Shown here piece after piece: positions 36,323 through 45,194 of a stretch of DNA of 64,000 nucleotides. Source of the DNA: Candidatus Collinsella stercoripullorum (GTDB taxonomy: Bacteria; Actinomycetota; Coriobacteriia; Coriobacteriales; Coriobacteriaceae); contig DXAO01000014.1 in assembly GCA_019117005.1 (NCBI GenBank), forward strand, positions 62,001-126,000, given 5' to 3'. Below the pieces are notes generated by a model. The model saw only the letters and a program-made list of their open reading frames with translations. It ran no database searches and had not been told where the DNA came from. Each line of letters starts with the position of its first letter. The stretch's first letter is position 1. A program made the position numbers and the translations under genes.

Positions 36323-36910
36323 TCAGCCCTCCGGGGCGGTCCGGGACTCGAGGCTCGCGCGCATGGCGTTTTTCAGCGCGTCGCGCAGCCGGGTGTCGCC
36401 GATGGCGGAGACCTCGTCGTCCAGGGCGCGCTCCTCGGCGGCGGAGAGGCCGCGGTGCGGGGCGGCCTCCTTGCGGGGCGGGCGGGCGGCGGGATGCGCA
36501 GCGGCGGTGGCGGCGGGGGAGGCGGGCGGCTGGCGGCGGATGTAGTCCTCGCGCGACCGCAGGACCTTGATGTCGGAGACGTCCACGCCGCGCAGGTGCA
36601 TGCGCGCCCGGATGATCTCGCGCATCATGGTGAGCTCGGCCACCCAGGTCGCACCGTCGGCATAGACGATGAGCTCGTCGGATTCCGCCGCGTAATGCAG
36701 GCCCGTCACGTGGGCGCCCTCGCGGGTCCCCGCGCAGACGTCGTTCCACGCCTGGAAGACGCGGCCGCGGGCCTCGGCGGCGCGCATCTGGGCGCGCCTC
36801 GTCTCCGAGGCCCCGTCCATGATGCGGCGGCGCTCGGCGGGCAGGAAGTCGGCCAGGCTGTGCGTCTCCCCGGCGCGGTCGCGGCGCGCCGTCCCCCCGT
36901 GCGGGCTCAT
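36323..36910 (-). CDS. dciA: DUF721 protein, candidate helicase-loading factor DciA
   Basis: The protein has 195 aa. The DUF721 region is RGRVFQAWNDVCAGTREGAHVTGL followed by ELIVYADGATWVAELTMMREIIRARM, matching the family blocks; the C-terminal half is Ala/Pro/Arg-rich and ends in a helical segment. DciA proteins load replicative helicase in bacteria without DnaC/DnaI. The ATG at 36910 overlaps the recF stop (ATGA), the usual place of this gene in Actinobacteria. The function is inferred from family and position. Confidence 0.85.
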   Translation of the reverse strand: MSPHGGTARRDRAGETHSLADFLPAERRRIMDGASETRRAQMRAAEARGRVFQAWNDVCAGTREGAHVTGLHYAAESDELIVYADGATWVAELTMMREIIRARMHLRGVDVSDIKVLRSREDYIRRQPPASPAATAAAHPAARPPRKEAAPHRGLSAAEERALDDEVSAIGDTRLRDALKNAMRASLESRTAPEG

Positions 36911-38019
36911 CGACCGTCCCCCTCGTCCGAACCGATCCGCACCACGGCGGCGCGGTCGAGCACCTCGTCGGTGAAGTACCCGAGGTTGGTGGTGGTGATG
37001 ACCGTCTGGATCTCGTCGGCGATGAACCGCACCACCGACTCGCGGCGCGCCGCGTCCAGCTCGCTCATCACGTCGTCGAGCAGCAGGATCGGGTAGCGCC
37101 CCAGGATGTCCCGGGTCACCTCGACCTCCGCGATCTTCCATGCGAGCACCAGGCTGCGCTGCTGCCCCTGGCTCGCGAAGGACCGGGCCTCGCGGCCGTC
37201 GATCATGAAGACGACCTCGTCTCGGTGCGGGCCGACGAGCGTGAGGCCGCGGCGGCGCTCCTCCTCGCGCGTCTCCGCGAGTGCCCGGGAGAGATGGGAG
37301 GCGACTGCCTCGCGGTCGCGGGACTCGTCCGCCGGGATATCGCCGACCGAGGCGCGGTAGCGGACGTCGACCGTTTCACGTGGAGCGATGGCCCCGTACA
37401 CCTCGACCAGGCGGGTGCGGACGCGCTCCAGGAGCGCGAGGCGGTGCACGAGCACCGAGGCGCCCGCCGAGACGATCGCGTCGTCCCAGGCGGCGAGGAG
37501 CTCCGCGGGGACGAAGCGGTCCTTGAGCAGGTTGTTCCGCTGCTCGAGCGCCCGCTCGTAGGTCGAGACGAGCTGCGCGTAGCTCTCGTTGAGCTGCACC
37601 CCGAAGTCATCGAGGGCGGCGCGGCGGACGCTCGCCGAGCGCTTGATCATGTCGAGGTGGTCGGGGCAGAACAGGACGCTCGGAAGCACGCCGCGGACGC
37701 CTGCGGCGGTGACGCGCTTCCCGTTGCGGCTGAACGAGCGTCGGCCGCGCTCCGAGACGAGCCCCATATCCAGGCGGCGGCCGTCGCCCTCGAGCAGCAG
37801 CGCCGCCTCCGCACGGGACGCCCCCGTCCGGACGAGGTCGGCGGGGGAGGGGCGCCGGAACGACTGGCCGGCGGTCAGGAGCTGCAGGGCCTCGACCAGA
37901 TTGGTCTTCCCCGCGGCGTTGGGGCCCGCGAGCACGGTGACGCCCTCGGAGAGGGCGAGCTCGTACGCCTCATAGCTGCGGAAGTCACGGACCTTGAGGG
38001 TCCGCGCGTAGATTCCCAA
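36907..38019 (-). CDS. recF: DNA replication and repair protein RecF
   Basis: The protein has 370 aa. It is an SMC-like ATPase that helps load RecA at gaps. It begins MGIYARTLKVRDFRSYEAYEL, has Walker A GPNAAGKTNLVEALQLL, signature SFASQGQQRSLVLAWKIAE and Walker B PILLLDDVMSELDAARRE. The start is an unusual TTG at 38019, with GGGAGGTGGGGTATCG upstream and no better in-frame codon. A parS-like sequence (GTTTCACGTGGAGC, 37373-37386) lies within the gene. Confidence 0.95.
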   Translation of the reverse strand: MGIYARTLKVRDFRSYEAYELALSEGVTVLAGPNAAGKTNLVEALQLLTAGQSFRRPSPADLVRTGASRAEAALLLEGDGRRLDMGLVSERGRRSFSRNGKRVTAAGVRGVLPSVLFCPDHLDMIKRSASVRRAALDDFGVQLNESYAQLVSTYERALEQRNNLLKDRFVPAELLAAWDDAIVSAGASVLVHRLALLERVRTRLVEVYGAIAPRETVDVRYRASVGDIPADESRDREAVASHLSRALAETREEERRRGLTLVGPHRDEVVFMIDGREARSFASQGQQRSLVLAWKIAEVEVTRDILGRYPILLLDDVMSELDAARRESVVRFIADEIQTVITTTNLGYFTDEVLDRAAVVRIGSDEGDGR

Positions 38020-38148
38020 CGATACCCCACCTCCCTTCGTGGACCGTCACCGGCCGCCGTCGCAGGGGCGGCCGAGCCCGCACCGCAGGGCCGCCCCGGG
38101 GCGGCAGGGCCCACGGGGTGGAGGAGGCGGCGCGGCGCGACAACGCGA

Positions 38149-39252
38149 CTAGATGCGGACGGGCATGACCAGGTAGAGGTAGTTGATCTTGTCGTAGGAC
38201 TTGAAGATGCCCGCCTGGCTGTAGCTCTGCAGCTCCAAGGTGAGCTCCTTCTCCCGGTTCAGTACGTTCAGGCACCCGAAGATGTAGTGGTAGTTGAAGG
38301 CGATGACGCCCGAGGCGCCCTCGACCTCGACGTCGATGGTCTCGGCGGCCTGGTCCTGGTCGTTCGAGATCGCGGACAGCCCCATGGAGCCGGTCTCGGC
38401 CGAGATCTCGAACTTCACGGCGGAGTTCGCCTGCGCGACGACCGCGACGCGCTTGAGCGCGGCGGAGAACGACTCGACGTCGATCTTCACCGTGGTCGCG
38501 CAGGTCGCGGGCAGCAGCGCCTTGTAGTTGGGGTAGGTGCCCTCGATGCGGCGCGAGACGTAGGTGGTGTTGCCCGCGGCGAAGACCACCTGGGTGTCGG
38601 TCGAGCCGATCATGATCGTCGGCTGGCCGCCCATGATGTTGAGCGCATCGTTGAACGCCTCCGCCGGCACGTTGAGCTCGAAGCTCCCCTCGAGGGACGA
38701 GGTCTCCACCTGCGTATCGCACACAGCGAGACGGTAGGAATCGGTCGCGACGAGGCGGACCGTGTTGTTCTCGACCGTCATGTAGACGCCGTTCAGGACC
38801 GGGCGGTTCTTGTCGGTCGAGGTGACGCGCCAGACGCGGCCGACCATCTCGGACAGGATGACGCACGGCAGCTCAACGGAGCGCTCGAGGGCGATGGTGG
38901 GGAACTCGGGGAAGTCCGCCGGGTCGAGGGTGTTCAGGCGGAAGGAGCTCTTCTCGCAGGTGATGGAGACCTGCCTGTCCGCGACCTCGAAGGAGACGGG
39001 GGCGTCGGGGAGGGTCTTGGTGATGTTGGACAGCATCTTGCAGGGGATGACGGTCTCGCCCTCCTCCTCGACGCGCGCCGCGATGCGGTGGCGGATCGAG
39101 ATGGTGTAGTTCGATGTATGGAACTCGAGGACGCCCTCGGTTGCGCGGATGAGCACACCGGAGAGGATGGGGAGCGTGCTCGCCCCCGCGACGCCCTTCA
39201 TGACGATCGAGAGCGCCTCGGAGAGCGCCGGTTGGCTGACGGTGAATCTCAT
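38149..39252 (-). CDS. dnaN: DNA polymerase III subunit beta (sliding clamp)
   Basis: The protein has 367 aa and forms the ring that holds the polymerase on DNA. It begins MRFTVSQPALSEALSIVMKGV; LPILSGVLIRATEG and TVRLVATDSYRLAVCDTQV are family motifs and it ends YLYLVMPVRI as clamps do. I place the start at ATG 39252 (AAGGGACCGGCCAC upstream), rather than an upstream frame through AT-rich origin DNA. Confidence 0.96.
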   Translation of the reverse strand: MRFTVSQPALSEALSIVMKGVAGASTLPILSGVLIRATEGVLEFHTSNYTISIRHRIAARVEEEGETVIPCKMLSNITKTLPDAPVSFEVADRQVSITCEKSSFRLNTLDPADFPEFPTIALERSVELPCVILSEMVGRVWRVTSTDKNRPVLNGVYMTVENNTVRLVATDSYRLAVCDTQVETSSLEGSFELNVPAEAFNDALNIMGGQPTIMIGSTDTQVVFAAGNTTYVSRRIEGTYPNYKALLPATCATTVKIDVESFSAALKRVAVVAQANSAVKFEISAETGSMGLSAISNDQDQAAETIDVEVEGASGVIAFNYHYIFGCLNVLNREKELTLELQSYSQAGIFKSYDKINYLYLVMPVRI

Positions 39253-39492
39253 GTGGCCGGTCCCTTCTTTTATATATCTATCTATATATCTACATCTAAC
39301 AATAGTAATAAGCCTGTCGACGGTGTCGAAGAACGACATATCCCCAGATGGGGTCCGATATTTTTATCGTCTCGCGGATGTCGAGAACCGGCCCTGCTTT
39401 CGACAGCCGGTTTTGAACACCCATCCTTTGCACCGCCTCCTTCTCGTTTTCAACAGGTTCTGCCGAATCTTTCAAATGGTTTTCAACAGGTG
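39253..39492. other. dnaA-dnaN intergenic region: AT-rich stretch and DnaA-box-like nonamers (part of oriC)
   Basis: An AT-rich tract (about 39268-39311, tatatatctatctatatatc, then aatagtaata) is a candidate unwinding element, and TAGTAATAA resembles DnaA-trio triplets. DnaA-box-like TTTTCAACA occurs at 39447-39455 and 39480-39488, with TTTTGAACA at 39411-39419 and CTTTCGACA at about 39398. This mirrors the Bacillus layout with boxes on both sides of dnaA. Confidence 0.6.
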
Positions 39493-41262
39493 TCACGACT
39501 TGATGAGGATGACGTTCCGGAGCTGCTGGAGCTCCTCTCCGAACCGCGCGTCCTCCTTCATCTTCTTCTCGACCACCTCGATGCTGTGGATCGCCGTGGT
39601 GTGGTTGCGGCCGAAGGCCTCGCCCACCGCCACCAGGGACAGCTCGCACATGCTGTTGGCGAGGTAGATGGCGACGTGGCGCGGGAAGGCGATGTTCTTG
39701 GTGCGCTTGCGGCTGATCATGTCCTCATGGCTCACGTGGTAGAACTCCTCCACGACGCCCTGCACGGTGTCGATGCGGACCTTCTTGCGCGCCGTGTCGA
39801 AGTACTCGTCGGCGATCGCGTCGATATCGGTCGCCGTGAGCTCGCCTCCTGCCTGCTCCTTCTCGTAGGAGAGGCCCGCGCAGCGCTCGCAGAAGCTCTC
39901 GAGCTCGCGGATGTTGTTGCCCGAGATGTCCGCCATATGGCGCAGGTGGTCGTCCGTGAGGTGGCCCTCCTCGAGCGCGATCCCGTCGAGGATCGAGATG
40001 CCGTCGGCATGCGGGGTCTCCGCCGCGTTCGCGCAGATGGTGTTCTCGTAGTAGTACTTGAGGATGCGGTACTTGGTCTCGAAGCTCGGCTCGGAGACCA
40101 GGCAGAGCATGCCGGAGTTGAAGCGGCTCGTGAGGCGCTCGTCCATCTCCAGCTTCTTGGGGGCGCGGTCCGAGGCGATGACGATCTTCTTGTTCTCGCG
40201 GATGAACTCGTCTACCAGCTGGAAGAAGAATTCGATGGACGCCTGGCGCCCGATGATGTTCTGGATGTCGTCGATGATCAGCACGTCCGCGTTGCGGTAC
40301 TCGCGCATGATCGGCTCGCCCGGTCCGCGCTGCGACCCGAGGTCGCGCATGTAGTCGTCGAGGTACGCCTGGCTGTTCGCGTACTTGACGCGGATGTAGG
40401 GCTTCTCGCTCGCCAGGTAGTTCTTGATGGCGAAGAGCAGGTGCGTCTTCCCGAGCCCCGAGTTGCCGTATATGAACAGGCTCGTGCATTGCCCCGGCTC
40501 GTCCGCGAACGCCGCGAACCGCGCGGCGGACTGGTAGGCGTGGCGGTTCTCGTCGCCGAGGACGAAGTTTTCGAACGTGAACTTGGCGTTGATGCCCACG
40601 GCGGGGTAGGGTCCGTCCGATCCGTCGGACGTATCGGCCGCGGCCGCCGCGTCGGGTGCAGGCTGCGGGGCGGGCCCCGCCGCGGGCGCCGGCGCCTGCG
40701 CGGCCCCGTCCTCCCGCTTCATGTCCGCCATCATGCGGCGGAACTGGTCGGGCGACATGGTGTTGGTCACGCTCACGCGCCGCGGCCCTCCCTCCGCGGG
40801 CACGGCGAGCGCCGGTCCGCTGTGGTGCGATGCGGTTCCGGGTTCGGTCCGCGGTGCGGTGGAGGCCGCGTGTGCGACGACGGGTCCCATACCGCTTACC
40901 TGGGATGATGCAGTCGGCCTCTCTTCCTCGGTCATCGGCTTGCCCGCCTCGGAGCGCGCTTGGGGCGCGGTCGGCTGAACCGGTTCGGTGCGCGAGGTCG
41001 GGGTCCCCTCGTCGACCTGGGGGACGGTTATGTTGAGGGCGAGCGGGGCGAAGGCGATCTCCTCCAGGTACCGCTCGATCACCGTGCGCTGCTTCACCAG
41101 ATACGAGTAGGCGAACCTGCTCGGCGCCTCGATCGTGAGGGCGTCCTCGGTGAGGTTGGTCGCCCGCGCGCTTGCGAGCATGTTGATAAGCCGCGTGTCG
41201 AGACCGTCGCGCTGGCAGAACGCGATCGCGTCGTCGAGCAGAAGCCGTGCCTCGTTATCCAT
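39493..41262 (-). CDS. dnaA: chromosomal replication initiator protein DnaA
   Basis: The protein has 589 aa and opens the origin after binding DnaA boxes. Domain I (1-75) is followed by a long Ala/Pro-rich linker (about 80-225), then the AAA+ core with Walker A GNSGLGKTHLLFAIKN and Walker B VLIIDDIQNI, and domain IV with the DNA-binding motif AFGRNHTTAIHSIEVV. ATG 41262 follows GAGGTGAACG. It lies 19 bp after a GHKL-ATPase gene and is presumably co-transcribed with it. Confidence 0.97.
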   Translation of the reverse strand: MDNEARLLLDDAIAFCQRDGLDTRLINMLASARATNLTEDALTIEAPSRFAYSYLVKQRTVIERYLEEIAFAPLALNITVPQVDEGTPTSRTEPVQPTAPQARSEAGKPMTEEERPTASSQVSGMGPVVAHAASTAPRTEPGTASHHSGPALAVPAEGGPRRVSVTNTMSPDQFRRMMADMKREDGAAQAPAPAAGPAPQPAPDAAAAADTSDGSDGPYPAVGINAKFTFENFVLGDENRHAYQSAARFAAFADEPGQCTSLFIYGNSGLGKTHLLFAIKNYLASEKPYIRVKYANSQAYLDDYMRDLGSQRGPGEPIMREYRNADVLIIDDIQNIIGRQASIEFFFQLVDEFIRENKKIVIASDRAPKKLEMDERLTSRFNSGMLCLVSEPSFETKYRILKYYYENTICANAAETPHADGISILDGIALEEGHLTDDHLRHMADISGNNIRELESFCERCAGLSYEKEQAGGELTATDIDAIADEYFDTARKKVRIDTVQGVVEEFYHVSHEDMISRKRTKNIAFPRHVAIYLANSMCELSLVAVGEAFGRNHTTAIHSIEVVEKKMKEDARFGEELQQLRNVILIKS

Positions 41263-41281
41263 CGTTCACCTCGGTTCCCGA

Positions 41282-42604
41282 TTACTGCTGGTCCGTCTTG
41301 GATGCCAGGTGCGCCCGCCCGGCGTCGGTCAGGAAGCGCTTCTGCCCTCGCTTGACCACCAGTCCCTGGCTGCTGAGCGTCTCGAGCTCGCGGGACCAGG
41401 TGGGGGCGGAGGACCCGTAGGCGTGCGCGAGGTCCGTCGGCCCGCCGCTTCCGTGCTCCGCCAGGTAGGCGAGCGCCGCCTCTCCGCGCTCGCTCACGAA
41501 CGCGCCGCCCGCCGGCGCCCCGCCTCCCGCCTGTCCGGCGGCGCCGACTTGGCTCCCGGGGCCCGCCGGGGGGTACCCCTGGGGAGGAACTCCCTGATAG
41601 GCGGGGTAGGGGGCATAGGGTTGAGCGGTGTATCCCTGTCCGGCTGGCGACTGCGGGGGATAGGGCTGCATGTACGGTTGCTGGGCATAGGGCTGCGGGT
41701 AGGCCGCCGCCGCGCCCTGCGGCATCCCCGCAGCGCCGAATGCCCCCGCGCCGGGGTAGGCCTGCTGGTAGCCGTATGGCTGCGGGGGATATCCGGCGGC
41801 CTGCCAGGGGTTTCCCCCTAGCGCCGGCGCCCCCGGGTAGGGTGCCTGGGCTGCCGCGAACCCGGCCGGCGCCGCGCCATCGGGCATCGGGGTCCCCGGC
41901 GCCGTAGGGGCTGCCTGCGCGCCCGCGCCCGTCGGGGCTCCGGGGCCGAGCGCCCCTCCGCCCTCGATCTCCGCCGCGCCGCGCACGGCGGCCCCCCGTC
42001 CGTGCGCCCGCTCGATCTCGGCGGAGCGCGCGGGGTCTATGGATACGGTCACGACCGTGCCCTGGTGCAGGTTGTCCTCGATGGACACCGCCCCGCCGGC
42101 GTTCTCCAGGTACTGTTGGACCATGGGGAACCCGGCCCCCGTGCCCCTGATATAGCGCTTCTGGTTGCGGTCGGCGCTTGTCACGCCGAATTCGAACGCG
42201 CGCTCCTTGTCGTCGATGCCCGGCCCCTGGTCCGCGAAGCGGATGGTATTCCCGTCATCGAGGATGGAGATGATGGGCTCGACGAAGTTCGCGTGGATGA
42301 AGTTCTCGACGATCTCGCGGATGACCATGAGCGAGATCCCGCCGCCCTGCTCCTTCATGCAGCGGTACACGGTGTTCGTGATCTCCTCGAGGTAGGTGCG
42401 CACGTCCTTGGGTGCGATGACGATCACCCGGGGGGTGGAGAGCATGTCGTCGTAGATGGCGATGCGGGTGGCGTAGGACACCTGCTCGGCGGCGTTCATA
42501 TCCACAGCCTGCGCCCGCAGCTCGTCAGCGCCCCCACCGGTGATGTGGGCGTTATCCGGCGCGGGGTCACCCGAGTCGACGAATGGGTAGAAGTCATCGG
42601 ACAT
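41282..42604 (-). CDS. GHKL-type ATPase with Pro/Gln/Tyr-rich linker and C-terminal winged helix, first gene of the dnaA operon
   Basis: The protein has 440 aa. Residues 60-190 form a histidine-kinase-like ATPase fold: N box EIVENFIHA (97-105), G1 box DQGPGI (125-130) and G2 box RGTGAGFPMV (153-162). There is no phospho-acceptor domain, so it is closer to SpoIIAB/RsbW-like ATPases than to sensor kinases. Residues about 200-375 are a disordered linker of Ala, Pro, Gly with repeated PY and QPY. Residues about 375-440 look like a winged helix-turn-helix (LAYLAEHGSGGPTDLAHAYG...). It starts at ATG 42604 next to oriC and ends 19 bp before dnaA. The role is unknown; control of dnaA or of initiation is a reasonable guess from position. 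Confidence 0.8.
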   Translation of the reverse strand: MSDDFYPFVDSGDPAPDNAHITGGGADELRAQAVDMNAAEQVSYATRIAIYDDMLSTPRVIVIAPKDVRTYLEEITNTVYRCMKEQGGGISLMVIREIVENFIHANFVEPIISILDDGNTIRFADQGPGIDDKERAFEFGVTSADRNQKRYIRGTGAGFPMVQQYLENAGGAVSIEDNLHQGTVVTVSIDPARSAEIERAHGRGAAVRGAAEIEGGGALGPGAPTGAGAQAAPTAPGTPMPDGAAPAGFAAAQAPYPGAPALGGNPWQAAGYPPQPYGYQQAYPGAGAFGAAGMPQGAAAAYPQPYAQQPYMQPYPPQSPAGQGYTAQPYAPYPAYQGVPPQGYPPAGPGSQVGAAGQAGGGAPAGGAFVSERGEAALAYLAEHGSGGPTDLAHAYGSSAPTWSRELETLSSQGLVVKRGQKRFLTDAGRAHLASKTDQQ

Positions 42605-42937
42605 GGTCTTCGCAATCTATGTATGTGGACAGCCTCTACAGAATATCAGCTCGCCGTTCCGCACCTTTCAACAAGTTTTCCAATTCTGTTGAAAACTTTC
42701 GCACGGACATGAAAAGTTATCGACAGTTTCGACGCTACCTGTGGAAAACTCCCTGAAAGAACGTGAAAGATTTGCACAACGGTTCAAAACCTTTCGAAAC
42801 CTGAGGCACGCGTGGAGGACCTGTGCTGATATGCCCGCCGTTTCGTTGACATTTGCGCAGCATATTCCTACAATCTCTAAGCTCACGTGTCTATATCGTG
42901 TACGCACACGAAATGCAGCAGCAGGAGGAAACCAACC
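42605..42937. other. oriC: probable origin of replication (dnaA-side/rpmH gap)
   Basis: The region is the divergence point of leftward (dnaA side) and rightward (rpmH side) genes. DnaA-box-like nonamers: TGTGGACAG 42624, CTTTCAACA 42665, TGTTGAAAA 42687, TTATCGACA 42717, TGTGGAAAA 42740. The best is one mismatch from TTATCCACA. It also holds the rpmH promoter. Confidence 0.75.
42846..42874 (+). promoter_or_regulatory. promoter of rpmH
   Basis: TTGACA (42846-42851), 17-bp spacer and TACAAT (42869-42874), about 64 bp before rpmH; a near-consensus vegetative promoter. Confidence 0.85.
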
Positions 42938-43081
42938 ATGAAGCGTACGTACCAGCCCAACAAGCGTAAGCGCGCCAAGACCCACGGCTTCCGCGCCCGT
43001 ATGGCCACCAAGGGCGGCCGCGCCGTCCTCGCCCGTCGTCGCGCCAAGGGCCGCAAGCGCCTGACCGTTAGCGATAAGTAG
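42938..43081 (+). CDS. rpmH: 50S ribosomal protein L34
   Basis: The 47-aa protein [20 protein letters not shown]... ending [11 protein letters not shown] is a canonical L34. CAGGAGGAAACCAACC precedes ATG 42938. It is the first gene rightward of oriC and leads the rpmH-rnpA-yidD-yidC-jag operon. Confidence 0.98.
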   Translation: MKRTYQPNKRKRAKTHGFRARMATKGGRAVLARRRAKGRKRLTVSDK

Positions 43082-43093
43082 CATGCGTCTCGC

Positions 43094-43423
43094 ATGAGGA
43101 CGATCAAATCTCGACGTGACTTCGAGCGCGTCTTCCATCAGGGGAGGAGCTATCGGCATCCTCTGATGCGCATGACGGTTTGCAGCGTCGAACACGAAGG
43201 CGATCCCGGGCGGGTCGCCTTCGTTGCTGCGAAGCGCCTCGGTTGCGCGGTGGTGCGCAACCGCTCGAAGCGCGTCCTGCGCGAGGCGGCCCGCGCCTGC
43301 GGCCTCCCGCGACCGGGATACGAGCTGATCCTGTTCGCGACCCCGCGCACCCGGACGTCCTCTCCGAGCGAGATGCAGGCCGCATTCCGGTCGCTGTCCG
43401 CTCGGGCGGGTATCGATGGATAA
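43094..43423 (+). CDS. rnpA: ribonuclease P protein component
   Basis: The protein has 109 aa and assists RNase P RNA in tRNA 5' maturation. It begins [21 protein letters not shown] and has the signature [15 protein letters not shown]. It follows rpmH by 12 bp and overlaps yidD by 8 nt. Confidence 0.96.
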   Translation: MRTIKSRRDFERVFHQGRSYRHPLMRMTVCSVEHEGDPGRVAFVAAKRLGCAVVRNRSKRVLREAARACGLPRPGYELILFATPRTRTSSPSEMQAAFRSLSARAGIDG

Positions 43424-43658
43424 CAAGGCTGAAGTTCAAGCGCACCTGCCGCGGCGGATCGCCGTCGCCGCGGTGCGCTTTTATCAATCGGTCATCTCCC
43501 CGTTGCTGCCCGATTCGTGCATCTACACGCCGACCTGCTCGCAGTACGCCGTCGAGGCGATCGGGAAGTACGGCGTCCTGAAGGGCTGCTGGCTGGGGTT
43601 CCGCCGCATCCTGCGGTGCAACCCCTGGCGAGCCGGCGGCTACGACCCCGTGCCGTAA
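43416..43658 (+). CDS. yidD: membrane protein insertion efficiency factor YidD
   Basis: The protein has 80 aa. The family pattern is clear: [35 protein letters not shown] and [17 protein letters not shown], with the three conserved cysteines. It overlaps the rnpA end and precedes yidC by 30 bp. Confidence 0.95.
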   Translation: MDNKAEVQAHLPRRIAVAAVRFYQSVISPLLPDSCIYTPTCSQYAVEAIGKYGVLKGCWLGFRRILRCNPWRAGGYDPVP

Positions 43659-43688
43659 GGCGCGTCGCAATCATCGGAGGTTACATAC

Positions 43689-44459
43689 ATGTGGGACTGG
43701 ATCGTTACCATCCTCTTCCAAATCCTGAAGCTCATCCAGGGCTTCGCGGTTGACTGGGGCCTGTCCATCATCATCCTGGTCGTCATCATCCGACTCATCC
43801 TGACGCCCCTCATGCTCAAGTCCTCGCGCTCCACGGCGCGCATGCAGGTGCTCCAGCCCAAGCTCATGGAGCTTCAGGAGCGCTATGCGGACGATCCGCA
43901 GCGCCAGGCCGAGGAGATGCAGAAGTTCTACGCCGAGAACAAGTTCAACCCCTTCGGCAGCTGCCTGCCCCTCCTCATCCAGATGCCGATCCTGTTCGCG
44001 CTGTTCACGCTGCTCAACAACCTCCCGCAGTATTTCTCCGGCGAGAACTTCTCCTTCTACGGCATCCTCCCGGACCTCCAGGCCACCCCGAGCGGCACAC
44101 TCTCCCAGGGGATGGACGTCGCCGCCCCCTACCTTATCGCGCTTATCCTGTTCGCCGTGCTCACCCTCATCCCGCAGCTGTATATGGCGCGCAACCAGAC
44201 CGGCCAGCAGGCCTCCAGCATGCGCATGATGGCGGTCGTCATGGCGGTTATGATGCTCTGGATCGGCTGGAACCTCCCCGCGGGCGTCCTGCTGTACTAC
44301 GACGTCTCCTCCGCCTGGCAGGTCGCTCAGCAGCTCTTCGTCACGCAGCGCGTCATCGACAAGGCGAAGAAGGAAGAGGAGGAGCGCATGTCGAACGCCC
44401 CCATCGAGGTGGATGTCGTCCGCCGCGAGCGCAAGCAGCGCCCTCATAAGAAGCGCTAA
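43689..44459 (+). CDS. yidC: membrane protein insertase YidC/OxaA
   Basis: The protein has 256 aa, the short Gram-positive type without the large periplasmic domain. Membrane segments lie at about 8-35, 95-112, 140-165, 178-200 and 200-220. FNPFGSCLPLLIQMPILFALF is the family signature, and a Lys/Arg-rich tail (RRERKQRPHKKR) may contact the ribosome. ATG 43689 follows GGAGGTTACATAC. Confidence 0.95.
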   Translation: MWDWIVTILFQILKLIQGFAVDWGLSIIILVVIIRLILTPLMLKSSRSTARMQVLQPKLMELQERYADDPQRQAEEMQKFYAENKFNPFGSCLPLLIQMPILFALFTLLNNLPQYFSGENFSFYGILPDLQATPSGTLSQGMDVAAPYLIALILFAVLTLIPQLYMARNQTGQQASSMRMMAVVMAVMMLWIGWNLPAGVLLYYDVSSAWQVAQQLFVTQRVIDKAKKEEEERMSNAPIEVDVVRRERKQRPHKKR

Positions 44460-44500
44460 GGTCTACTGACTTATTAGGTACCTAACTATTGGAGTGTGCC

Positions 44501-45055
44501 ATGTCTGAGGAACTTCAGGAAGCAACGGTCGAGGTCATCGGTCAGTACCCCAAGATCGCGGAGCGCTATAAGGCGGGTGAGGAGCTGACGGACGAGGAGC
44601 TCGACACCATCGCTGACGTCGCCGTCTCCATCCTACGCGACCTGCTCGGGTTCTTCGATGCCTCCGATTCCCCCATCGACGAGTACGAGGGTGATGACGG
44701 GGAGCTCATCCTCGATGTGACCGCTCCCGACCTCGCGGTGCTCATCGGCCGTCACGGCCGTACCCTCGAGTCGCTGCAGTCCCTCTTCTCCCTGCTCGTC
44801 AGCCGCCGCCTCGGTTTCCGCTATCCCGTGGCCGTGGATGTCGAGGGCTACAAGAGCCGCCGTCATGACAAGGTCATCTCCATGGCCCGCTCCGCCGCCG
44901 CACGCGCCGTGCGTCAGCACTCGACGGTCAATCTTCCTCCTATGAGCGCATACGAGCGCCGTCTCGTTCATATCGCTCTGCGCGATGATGACCGGGTCGA
45001 CACCCATTCCGAGGGCTCCGATCCCGAGCGACGGGTTGTCATCACGGTCCTGTAG
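44501..45055 (+). CDS. jag: Jag/KhpB-like RNA-binding protein (KH and R3H domains)
   Basis: The protein has 184 aa. Its KH domain carries LIGRHGRTLESLQSLFSLLV, followed by the R3H region AVRQHSTVNLPPMSAYERRLVHIAL. The acidic N-terminus (about 50 aa) is shorter than Jag_N of Bacillus. ATG 44501 follows GGAGTGTGCC. It is the usual partner after yidC and is expected to bind RNA and affect cell division/elongation. Confidence 0.93.
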   Translation: MSEELQEATVEVIGQYPKIAERYKAGEELTDEELDTIADVAVSILRDLLGFFDASDSPIDEYEGDDGELILDVTAPDLAVLIGRHGRTLESLQSLFSLLVSRRLGFRYPVAVDVEGYKSRRHDKVISMARSAAARAVRQHSTVNLPPMSAYERRLVHIALRDDDRVDTHSEGSDPERRVVITVL

Positions 45056-45080
45056 ACCTGTCCTCCATCCTGCTTCTGTT

Positions 45081-45112
45081 GGGGCGTATCGAACGGTGCG
45101 CCCTTTTCTTTT
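45081..45112 (+). terminator. weak terminator after jag
   Basis: GGGCG pairs with CGCCC across a 12-nt loop and TTTTCTTTT follows, about 30 bp after the jag stop. Confidence 0.55.
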
Positions 45113-45157
45113 GCGTTTGCGATTTATGCGCGCACTCGTACCTGTCTCTACCTGCGA

Positions 45158-45194
45158 ACTGACTGAAATCCACGCATCGTGGATTTCAGTCAGT
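45158..45194. repeat. perfect 17-bp inverted repeat with 3-nt loop
   Basis: ACTGACTGAAATCCACG, CAT, CGTGGATTTCAGTCAGT. The stem is long and perfect; no T-run follows. Function unknown. Confidence 0.9.
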
